A stretch of 14,121 nt of DNA from positions 1 through 14,121 of the forward strand of contig JAPPMR010000541.1 of assembly GCA_028818995.1 (NCBI GenBank), written 5' to 3'. Shown here piece after piece: positions 1 to 7,500 of this stretch. The notes beneath the pieces were generated by a model. It was not told the origin of the DNA. It worked only from the letters and a program-made list of their open reading frames with translations, and ran no database searches. The translations under genes were made by a program, and so were the position numbers. Every line of letters starts with the position of its first letter. The stretch's first letter is position 1. Source of the stretch: Candidatus Poribacteria bacterium (GTDB lineage: Bacteria; Poribacteria; WGA-4E; WGA-3G).

Positions 1-2
1 GG

Positions 3-182
3 TTACATCCGTTAGTGACTATTGCGACAGCACTGTTGTTTGGAGCACTTGCAAAAGGTGCGTTTGCTATGGAAGCGGAGGTCGGTATATCCAGACAAGT
101 GACGTTGATGATGCAAGCAATAATCCTCCTTTTCGTCATTGGATCAAGTGCTGTAAAATTCTATCGCAAACGGACATTGTAA
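3..182 (+). CDS. ABC importer permease, C-terminal fragment (NupP/YufP-like)
   Basis: This is the 3' end of a gene whose start lies off the left edge; 59 codons and a TAA stop are visible. The fragment begins LHPLVTIATALLFGALAKGA, continues with a short loop containing MEAEVGIS, then a hydrophobic segment (roughly QAIILLFVIGSSAV) and ends in a basic tail KFYRKRTL. A glycine/alanine-rich segment, a loop and a last membrane helix with a positive cytosolic end is what the C-terminus of BPD_transp_2 permeases looks like. The next gene on the same strand is a complete permease of the paired type, which supports the call: these importers use two different permeases, an ATPase and a BmpA-like lipoprotein, for nucleosides or simple sugars. 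Substrate cannot be read from this fragment. The family call rests partly on the neighbour. Confidence 0.72.
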   Translation, partial: LHPLVTIATALLFGALAKGAFAMEAEVGISRQVTLMMQAIILLFVIGSSAVKFYRKRTL

Positions 183-190
183 TTTATATT

Positions 191-220
191 ATTGACCTCA
201 CCCATTTTATGCAATCATAG
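191..220 (+). repeat. 30-bp direct repeat, copy 1
   Basis: This copy begins ATTGACCTCA and ends TTTATGCAATCATAG. It matches the copy at 454-483 at 24 of 30 positions, with the differences clustered in the middle. It lies 8 bases after the stop of the upstream permease fragment and just left of the REP palindrome. The last 13 bases contain a small dyad, TATG-CAAT-CATA. Its role is unknown: a promoter-like or operator element, or the trace of a duplication that came with the intervening insertion. Confidence 0.5.
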
Positions 221-223
221 TTC

Positions 224-376
224 GTAGGTCGGGTAGAGCGAAGCGAAACCCGATAATATAAAGGTTTCAAGGCAAACTGGGTGGTTTTCACAGGGAAAAT
301 CGCAGGAACAACCCACGCTTTTGAAATAGTGTTTAAGTGCCAACATGTCGGGTTTCGCAAGCTCTACCCGACCTAC
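224..376. repeat. REPIN-like element: two inverted REP palindromes
   Basis: Two near-identical palindromic units face each other. The left unit (224-255) reads GTAGGTCGGGTAGAGC followed by GAAGCGAAACCCGATA. The reverse complement of the right unit (345-376) reads GTAGGTCGGGTAGAGC followed by TTGCGAAACCCGACA. Each starts with the tetranucleotide GTAG and carries its own hairpin, GTCGGGT pairing with ACCCGAC (one G-T wobble in the left copy). Between them lie further nested complements: TTTCAA at 265-270 with TTGAAA at 321-326, and TGGGTGGTT at 278-286 with AACAACCCA at 307-315 (8 of 9 pair). The whole 153-bp segment could therefore fold into one long imperfect hairpin. GTAG-headed REP hairpins in inverted pairs are the known form of REPINs, non-autonomous elements moved by RAYT (Y1-type) transposases encoded elsewhere. 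No transposase gene is in this window. Confidence 0.72.
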
Positions 377-414
377 AACCATCTACTTTTAGCTTATATT
401 TCGGTCTGAGCGTT

Positions 415-430
415 ATCAGACACTTCTGAT
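415..430. promoter_or_regulatory. Dyad over the -35 region, possible operator
   Basis: ATCAGA (415-420) and TCTGAT (425-430) form a perfect 6-bp inverted repeat around a CACT centre. It overlaps the proposed -35 box at 417-422, a place where a repressor would block RNA polymerase. No regulator gene is nearby to pair with it. A 6-bp arm in AT-rich DNA can arise by chance, so this is only a candidate. Confidence 0.3.
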
Positions 431-444
431 TAAATCATTATAAT
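417..444 (+). promoter_or_regulatory. Candidate sigma70-type promoter for the permease at 496
   Basis: A perfect -10 hexamer TATAAT (439-444) follows a 16-bp spacer after CAGACA (417-422), which matches TTGACA at four of six positions. Transcription would start near 451 and leave a leader of about 45 nt before the ATG at 496. The second copy of the 30-bp direct repeat would lie inside that leader. This suggests the second permease can be expressed apart from the upstream genes, beyond the REPIN-like element. Confidence 0.42.
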
Positions 445-453
445 GTCTAATGT

Positions 454-483
454 ATTGACTTCATTTAATTTATGTAATCATAG
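454..483 (+). repeat. 30-bp direct repeat, copy 2
   Basis: This copy begins ATTGACTTCA and ends TTTATGTAATCATAG, matching the copy at 191-220 at 24 of 30 positions. It ends 12 bases before the ATG of the permease gene. The two ends are conserved (ATTGAC and TCA on the left; TTTATG, AATCATAG on the right) while the centre differs. It contains the dyad TATG-TAAT-CATA. TTGACT with AATCAT 15 bases later also resembles a weak promoter, but a start from it would give an almost leaderless mRNA. Confidence 0.5.
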
Positions 484-495
484 GTATGAAAAGAA

Positions 496-1440
496 ATGGA
501 TATTATAGCAATACTTGAAGATATCCTTGCAGCTACAATCCGTGGAGCAACTCCACTATTACTTGCTGCATTAGGAGAAGTGGTTTCACAACGTGCTGGT
601 GTGATAAATATCGGCATTGAAGGCATGATGCTGATCGGTGCGCTTTTCGGGATGATGGGTTCTTTTTATACTGCTGAACTACCATTCCTTGCCCCGTGGA
701 ATGGTCTTTTATTAGCAGGATTGAGCGGATTAGTTACCGCTGCGTTATTCGCCTTTTTTGCGATAAAACTGCGTGGAGATCAGGTTGTAATTGGCACAGC
801 AATAACACTATTGGCTTTAGGTCTTACAGAGGTAGTATATCAACGACTATTTGGGAAAACAGGCAGTTCACATAGCGTTCAAGATTTTAAACAATTTGAT
901 GTGCCATTGCTCTCGCAGATTCCATTTTTTGGGGAAGCACTATTTTCACATAATATCATTGTCTACTTGGCTTTCCTGATGGTCCCTTGCGTCTACTTTT
1001 TCCTTTACCATACACAACTCGGTCTAAGAGTTCGCGCCTGTGGTGAACATCCGAAAGCGATTTCTACTATTGGATCAAACGTCTCACTATTGCGGACGAT
1101 GTGTCTCTTGTTTGCCGGAACTATGGCTGGGATCGGCGGCGGTTATCTATCACTTGCAGATGTGCCCTATTTCTCCCCTGGAATGACAGTGGGTCGCGGT
1201 TTTATTGCATTGGCGATAGTAATCTTCGGAAAATGGCATCCAATGAAAGCCTGTGGTGCCGCACTACTTTTTGGGCTTGGATTTGCACTGGACAATCGAT
1301 TCCAAGCATTTGGGTGGGATATCCAATATCAGTGGTTTTTGATGTTGCCTTTTGTGCTTTGTTTAGCGGTGTTGGCAGGTTTTGTTGGACGGGCAGAGGC
1401 ACCACTTGCATTAGGGAAACCTTATGACCCATCAGAGTAA
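496..1440 (+). CDS. ABC importer inner-membrane permease (NupQ/YufQ-like)
   Basis: This is a 314-residue polytopic membrane protein of the BPD_transp_2 family (LivH/RbsC-like), of the subtype that imports nucleosides or related small molecules with a BmpA-type lipoprotein. The N-terminal signature GEVVSQRAGVINIGIEG (residues 27-43) is characteristic of YufQ-type permeases. Later come a cytosolic loop, QLGLRVRACGEHPKAISTIG (174-193), the expected contact with the ATPase, and a Gly-rich helix followed by SLADVPYFSPGMTVGRGFIA (219-238). Hydrophobic segments run through to about residue 298. Length is typical. The ATG at 496 keeps the family's usual start; only a weak AGG (482-484) lies upstream. 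A partner permease ends at 182, so the pair is split by 313 bp, unlike the usual tight packing. Its stop is 10 bp from the convergent Omp85 gene. Exact substrate is not readable. Confidence 0.88.
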   Translation: MDIIAILEDILAATIRGATPLLLAALGEVVSQRAGVINIGIEGMMLIGALFGMMGSFYTAELPFLAPWNGLLLAGLSGLVTAALFAFFAIKLRGDQVVIGTAITLLALGLTEVVYQRLFGKTGSSHSVQDFKQFDVPLLSQIPFFGEALFSHNIIVYLAFLMVPCVYFFLYHTQLGLRVRACGEHPKAISTIGSNVSLLRTMCLLFAGTMAGIGGGYLSLADVPYFSPGMTVGRGFIALAIVIFGKWHPMKACGAALLFGLGFALDNRFQAFGWDIQYQWFLMLPFVLCLAVLAGFVGRAEAPLALGKPYDPSE

Positions 1441-1450
1441 TCTTACATGC

Positions 1451-4400
1451 CTAAAATGTGCTACCAACGCGAAAATAGAAAGCCTCTGTTGAAACACCAG
1501 ACACAGAGATGAGTGGCACAGCATAATCTATTCCTCCAACGAGAGGTCCCAAGTTTAATCGCAGACCTACACCTAAAGAGGAAGGCAACCATTCGTACTC
1601 AATATCTTTTGCAGTGTCCCATACGTTGCCAGCGTCAAAGAACAAAACCCCGTCAATAGGTGTATAAATTGGAAAACGCAATTCGGTATTAAAGATGAAC
1701 TGGACATTTCCCCGATGTTTTCCAGTAATATCTTCAGGTCCGAGTCCCCGTTCCTCATAGCCTCGAACTGTTGTACTACCCCCTACCCAGAATCTTTCAA
1801 AAGAAATTAGTTCTGCATCGCTGCCAGCTTTAGCTTGGAGTCCTGGGGTGTAACCTAATCGGATTGCAGTTGCTAACACAGGCCCACGTGCGCTTAGTTT
1901 TCTATGATAGCGGGTGTCAGTTATTATTTTAGTAAAGCTGCTTTTTCCACCTAAAAATCCTCCCGCATATTCCACTGTAACCTCGTTTAACATACCAGAT
2001 GTTGGATTAAGAGATGGCACACGACTATCTTGTCTCCATAAGAGACGAAGACTGCTAACCGTAGTTGATGGGTTTGGGATCAGAGGTGCCACAGAAGTAT
2101 CTTTTAAATCACGAAAACTGTATTGTAGATTGAGTCGATGTGATCTGGATAACTTTCTACTGAGACTAAAACTACCTTGTAGTGCTCTAACACCGTCGTC
2201 TTCTTCCAATTTTCTTCCCAAGAATTGCAAACTACCACTTGTTCTGCCTATGAGCCAGGGTTCAGTTAAAATCGTATCATAGAGGTAGCCGAGTGTTCCA
2301 CCTCTGCCGCGTAATCGAAATCGTATATTTCGTTTGAAGAGGTTAAGATGGCTTAGGGCAATCGTCCCGCGTGGTCCGTCTGAAGAACTATAACCAATGC
2401 TTGCACCGTATGAGCGTGGGGCCCTCTTTTGAAGCAGAATTTCTACATCTCTGACTATCGGTTGTGTTGAAGAAAAACTTGGTTGACTGTCATTATTCAA
2501 ATTGTTTGGTTGACTGCCAAAATCTGTTGGAATTATAGGTTCTCCTACACGGATTCCAGGTTCAAAAACTCCCGTACTGTAGAGGTTTTGGATAGCTTGA
2601 CTTAACTTGTCTGGGGTATAAAGGGCACCCCGAAGATGCGTAATCTCGCGATTTAGTATGTTTGTGTTAACCCCAGTATCACCTACAAAACTGAACGTGC
2701 CAAATACTATTTGAGCTCCTTCAGAAATTTCAAATCGTAAAATACCGTGTTCATAAACTGACAGATGCTTCTTTTCCTGCTCAAGCGTATAACGAGCGTT
2801 ACCATCAAAATCTTGAATACTCCACTCTTCATCTATATTTGTAGCAATAGACGTACCTGCATGTGATAAATTGTGTTTTTTAAATGCATCTCGTAATTTT
2901 TTCGGCAGCGTCCATGAATCCAATTGTTCAGAAAAATTACCTTCTATCTGAAAAACGGGTGCGTCTGTTTTGTGTAGGTATTGTGTATCTAATATTTCTG
3001 CATCTATGTAACCCCGATCTTGATATGCTTTAAGTATTGCGTTTTCGTAATTTTTCTGAATAAGCCGTGCATAGGGTTCTTGAGATTTACTCGGCAAAGC
3101 ATTCAGGAGCGTAGTCGTGTCTAACACCTCATTTCCACTAAACAGACAACGATTAATCACTTTTTTGTGGTCTTCAATTATCGTATAATGTATCTTAATT
3201 TTGCCAAAATTTCGGTTATTAGAACTCTGTTTTTCTGGAATTGGTAACTTTAACACAGCATCAGGATATCCAGTTTTTTCATATAAAATCGTTAAACGTT
3301 GTCTATCTCTTAAAAGCGTCTGTTGAGAAAAAATACGCTTGCGAAAGAGGCGAGAGATGGAACGGTGAGGTTTCATCTCTATCTCGCGCAACAACTCCTC
3401 ATCAGAAAAAGCGTTGTTTCCAGAAAATGTAACATCAGTTACTATATATCGGATACCCCGCAAAACAGTAAATTTAACATGGAGTGGAGAATTGGTTAAT
3501 ACCTTTGATTTTACTTCGGTTCCGTGGTACCCCTCCGCTTCAAAGTGATCTTGTACGGTTTCCTCCCACAAAGGACGGTTATTTATTAAAAATGTTATTT
3601 CGCCTCTGAGTCGGTCTCTTTCAGATTCTTTTGTGTTAATACCTAATTTTGCCAAAAAATTGCGAACCGGAGAGTCTTGAATAATCGGTTTTCCGTTCTC
3701 ATCTACAAAATCAAGCAATAATTGTGTGCCTTCAACTATTTCAAGTTCCAATTCGCCAGTTTTATGTGCAAAGGTTGAAACAATTTCTACACTCGGATAG
3801 TACTTCTTCCTATAAAGTTCACGAATTTTCTCAATATCTTTGTCTAAAACAGACCTACGATAAACTTTTCCGTCACTGGTTTTACATATTGATTTAATCT
3901 GTTCTGAGAATATCGCCGAATTACCCAGAATCTTAAAACTCTTAATAACCGTAGGATTTCCTAAATCGACCTGATATATTAAACTTCCATCAGAAGCAAT
4001 TGTATTCTCTTTGACCTCAGCATCAAAATAACCGTTTTCAGCACACACCAGCTTGATAGAATCTACATCTTTTTTACCAATTACGGGTACATACCGTGCC
4101 CCAAGTTTCAATTTTATCGCAGCACGGATTGCTTGTCTAAGTTCATCAGGCAGTTCACCTGTTATCTTAATTTTTTGGATGCGCATCACATTTTTTAAAT
4201 CAAATCTCAGCACAACCCCTTCAGGTGTTTGTAAGGTGTAAACATCAATCTGCGAGAACCTTTGTGACAAAAAAAGTGAACTAACACTTTGTTGGATAGC
4301 ATAACGCGAAAACTGTGAACTATTCGTTACATTGGTTAATTTTTTAAGACTATCAAGTGCCTCAATATTTGTTACAGGGAGGTCGTCAATGAGATATTCA

Positions 4401-4594
4401 ATTTTAACAACTTTCTTTTGTTGGAAGATCTCAGGTGAGGAATCAAGGAATTGAGAGGTGTCTGTAACTTCTCCGAAGAGAGGTTCAACGGTAAAAAAAT
4501 AGAGAACTATTGGTATTAGTCCACAAAATATACTTCCCTTAACCAAACAAACAGACAAGGATTTTAGCGTATGGTTCAAACCAAATTTACACAT
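1451..4594 (-). CDS. tamA: Omp85-family outer-membrane protein, TamA/BamA-like, with about seven POTRA modules
   Basis: A 1047-residue precursor. A basic stretch and hydrophobic segment (about 1-41) look like a Sec signal. Then come POTRA-like modules at about 61-136, 137-213, 214-289, 290-380, 381-475, 476-626 and 627-722. Several show the family's turn signature, e.g. ENGYFDAEV (186-194), EKTGYPDAV (439-447), QDRGYIDAEI (525-534). The C-terminal part (about 723-1047) is the Bac_surface_Ag barrel: VRGY at 943-946 (the conserved loop-6 motif), FFDAGNVW at 985-992, and a final phenylalanine (RVGSTF), the expected beta-signal. TamA normally has three POTRAs and BamA five, so this is unusually long. 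The gene directly follows tamB (TAA abutting ATG, no clear Shine-Dalgarno, so probably coupled translation). That favours a TamA-like partner of TamB; a BamA role is the alternative. Module borders are by eye, and the fourth module is the weakest. Confidence 0.85.
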   Translation of the reverse strand: MCKFGLNHTLKSLSVCLVKGSIFCGLIPIVLYFFTVEPLFGEVTDTSQFLDSSPEIFQQKKVVKIEYLIDDLPVTNIEALDSLKKLTNVTNSSQFSRYAIQQSVSSLFLSQRFSQIDVYTLQTPEGVVLRFDLKNVMRIQKIKITGELPDELRQAIRAAIKLKLGARYVPVIGKKDVDSIKLVCAENGYFDAEVKENTIASDGSLIYQVDLGNPTVIKSFKILGNSAIFSEQIKSICKTSDGKVYRRSVLDKDIEKIRELYRKKYYPSVEIVSTFAHKTGELELEIVEGTQLLLDFVDENGKPIIQDSPVRNFLAKLGINTKESERDRLRGEITFLINNRPLWEETVQDHFEAEGYHGTEVKSKVLTNSPLHVKFTVLRGIRYIVTDVTFSGNNAFSDEELLREIEMKPHRSISRLFRKRIFSQQTLLRDRQRLTILYEKTGYPDAVLKLPIPEKQSSNNRNFGKIKIHYTIIEDHKKVINRCLFSGNEVLDTTTLLNALPSKSQEPYARLIQKNYENAILKAYQDRGYIDAEILDTQYLHKTDAPVFQIEGNFSEQLDSWTLPKKLRDAFKKHNLSHAGTSIATNIDEEWSIQDFDGNARYTLEQEKKHLSVYEHGILRFEISEGAQIVFGTFSFVGDTGVNTNILNREITHLRGALYTPDKLSQAIQNLYSTGVFEPGIRVGEPIIPTDFGSQPNNLNNDSQPSFSSTQPIVRDVEILLQKRAPRSYGASIGYSSSDGPRGTIALSHLNLFKRNIRFRLRGRGGTLGYLYDTILTEPWLIGRTSGSLQFLGRKLEEDDGVRALQGSFSLSRKLSRSHRLNLQYSFRDLKDTSVAPLIPNPSTTVSSLRLLWRQDSRVPSLNPTSGMLNEVTVEYAGGFLGGKSSFTKIITDTRYHRKLSARGPVLATAIRLGYTPGLQAKAGSDAELISFERFWVGGSTTVRGYEERGLGPEDITGKHRGNVQFIFNTELRFPIYTPIDGVLFFDAGNVWDTAKDIEYEWLPSSLGVGLRLNLGPLVGGIDYAVPLISVSGVSTEAFYFRVGSTF

Positions 4595-7500
4595 TTAGAA
4601 TCGCCGCTCCAACAGTTGAATATCTACGCCAACTTCACCCTTTTCATCACCTTCTACTTTTATGGACATATTTTTAGGTAATGGATATTCTGCAATAATG
4701 TGGCGCTCATTGGGATCAAAACCAGATGAAATAGTGAAGGTGATTCCGCCAAATGATCGTGAAAAAAAGTTACCCGGTAAAAGGAGCGCAAGCACATCTG
4801 CTTCTGTCAAGAATTCAGTTGTGGAAGAATTAAGGGGTTCTGCATGTAAATTAAGCTTCGCTTTGTCAATATCGCCGTTTTCAAGGATACCAGTTATCGT
4901 TGCCGTAATTTTTAGATCTGCTGTACTTCCGTCCCTAAGTAGGACACCACGGATTGGATTCGGAATTTCAAGGGAGATATTTAGTTCTGGATTGAAGGCA
5001 GTAGTGCTTGAGTTTCTAATCGTTGAACCCTCTACAACCTCAAAAACCTGTGTAACAATGCCAATTTTCCCTTTGAGGATGGAAACATTACCCGTAAAAA
5101 GTGGTTCCTGGAACGCACCTGTGATTTGACCGCTACAAGCGATTTCAATGTCAGTGTTTCCACCAGTAGATGAACGTAAGTGAAAGTTGTCTGGTATATC
5201 AATATCTACATCTAAGTCAAGTTCGCGCAAGAGTGGAGCATACGAGAATAGATCTGCTTCTCGGACAATACCAGCAGAAAAAGCATTAAGTACGTCTTCC
5301 CAATTCCAATCCTGTCGGTAGTACCCTGAGTCGATTCTAATATGACCCTCCAGAATCATATCTGCAATTTTTCCATGTAGACGTAACTCATCAGAATTTA
5401 TGTTGATCTCGTACAAACGCGGTTGGGTAAAGGTGCAGTCTGTTAAATTGGCTACAAGGTTAATATCATCTATTTCAAACCAATTTAAGGCAATTTCACC
5501 TCTTGCAGAAAAATCACCACTGTTCAATTCACCTTCAATGGCTATGATTTCAAGTTTTGATTCTGTGAAATTAAACTGTGCGTTAGTATCCTCAAAGTAA
5601 ACAGGCAAACTGGAGAGTTTAAGTTTTGAAAATTTTCCCTCGCCTTTAAGTCGTGGGGCTTGTGGCGTTCCACTGACTGTTGCATTGATTGAACCTATTC
5701 CACTTGCAGATTGAATAAGAGGTTCCAAAAGATGCAAAATTTCAAGTTCCTCCAATTTAAAGTCGATCTCAACCTCCATTTCCTCGGAGAGCGGTTTTGC
5801 TTGAAGGTTAGATAAGGAAAGCAAATAAGGCACATGCCCTGAGCAAGAGAGCTGATTCCCGCCAAATCTCAATATAGGCTTATCATCAGAAATTTCCCAC
5901 TGTTGATCATCAGGACTATATCGCAGTTCTGTAAAGAATTCATCAATGTTTGCTTTATTGATAGCAAGTTCATGTCCAACACACTTCACTATTATTTCAG
6001 GCGCTGCATAAGAACCTTTGATGTCAATGGTCGTTGATAGCATTCCCGTCTTCTGATACGCCTCACGCAACTCCGTAGGTAAAAGTGAATCTAAAATAGA
6101 GATATTGAAATTGTCCAGTTTCAGGTTAGCAGATATTTCACCTTGCATGTTCCATCTACCGAAACAACTGAAAATAAGCGGATCCTCTGCTATATCAGAA
6201 GAAATTGGGATAGTATTTTCGAGCTTAAGTCCATTGACTCTAAATGTGCCAGCATCTTCTAACGTCATCGGAATTGGTTCTGGATTTTTTAAGCTGAATT
6301 GCTGATCTAAAGTAGTAATAGTAAAACCCAAGGAAATGTTATCAATGGTAAAATCCGCCGTTGCTACCTGAGTGAGAGTGTCAAATGAGATTTTTTCGCG
6401 TATTTTCGGAATTGGGAATTTTTCGCCATTTTCAAAAAAGTTTTTAAGCGGTATGTTCAATTCCGTAAGCGTAGCTGCTACATTTCCATTCACATCTTCA
6501 AAGATATCTTGTGGTAGTGCTTGTCGCAGAATTGTACCGAGAGGATACTGCTTTATTGACAATCCTTTTGCTGAGAAAGACTTCGGAGTCAAACCATCAA
6601 GTTGCAATTCACTGTGTTCAAGATTACAAGTTCCATCCTCTATATCAAATTGGAACTTTGCAAACTCAAGAACACCTCTACGTGCTTTAAGTTGGACTGT
6701 AACATTCTCAAAGGATTGACTGAAATTGTCGAAACCGATTTTTGGAGACTGCAAATTAACATTCCCCTGTAAATATGGTGTTCGCGTCGTGCCTTGAAGT
6801 CTCAAATCAATATCCGCAACACCTTCTCCTGTCTCCGAAAAAACAGCATCAATACCTGGGAAAAAAGTAAGTGGTAGTTCATTACTGCGAAGATGTACCT
6901 CTATAGGTGCTTCAAGGAATCGCTCTGAGAAATCAACCTGGACCAAAGTGAGATCAAAGGGAATCATTCCGTTGAGGGTTAAATTATCACCGTTAGTAGT
7001 TAGTTCAGTTCTCAATTTTATCTGTTTGTTTGCATATTCAGCATTGCCGTACCACTGTAGTGGTGAATTTGTTGCTTGCTTTAAAGGGTGTTTGAAAGTT
7101 CCCTGCCATTTCGCTGTGATCTTTGGCATAGTAAGCGGACCATCAAAACCAATGTTAACTGCGGATCCCAGTGCAGAAGACTCAATCTGTAAGGGAAGAA
7201 GAGTAGTAACGCTATTATTTTTCAATTTGAAGTCTATAGGTACGGTATTATAAATTCTATAATCATGTGCTTGTAAATTGAGTTCATTTATCTTACATAT
7301 TGCTGTTAAAAGATCGCTGGTGAAACCTGTTCCTGTTAACTTCACAGAGCCGCTCACTGTACCACTTAAGGGAGAGGGGTGTTGGTAAAACGTTATAAAA
7401 TCTCCTACCTCCAGTTTCTCAACAGACATATCTAAGTCAAACGTCATTTCGTCATTATTTTCGGTTGCCAATGAAGTTTCACCGTTTATCTGAAAAATGC

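Noticed and set aside
224..376. CRISPR-like repeat or tRNA in the permease gap
   Set aside because: The repeats are inverted, only two in number, and internally palindromic; no cloverleaf or regular spacer pattern is present.
1101..1427. 108-codon open frame in another frame inside the second permease
   Set aside because: It overlaps the conserved permease completely; its Cys/Trp-rich sequence is what an off-frame reading of a membrane gene gives.
1445..1458. ACAT...ATGT inverted repeat in the gap between convergent genes
   Set aside because: Four-base AT-rich arms with no T-run are too weak to call a terminator.
1484..1508. CTCTGT...ACAGAG hairpin near the convergent gene ends, as a terminator
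   Set aside because: The 6-bp stem has a 13-base loop, no U-run follows on either strand, and it lies inside the Omp85 coding sequence.
4662..5129. 155-codon open frame on the + strand inside the tamB region
   Set aside because: It is antisense to the conserved TamB C-terminal domain, has no family resemblance and no ribosome binding site. The same holds for the other + strand frames within 1914-13475.
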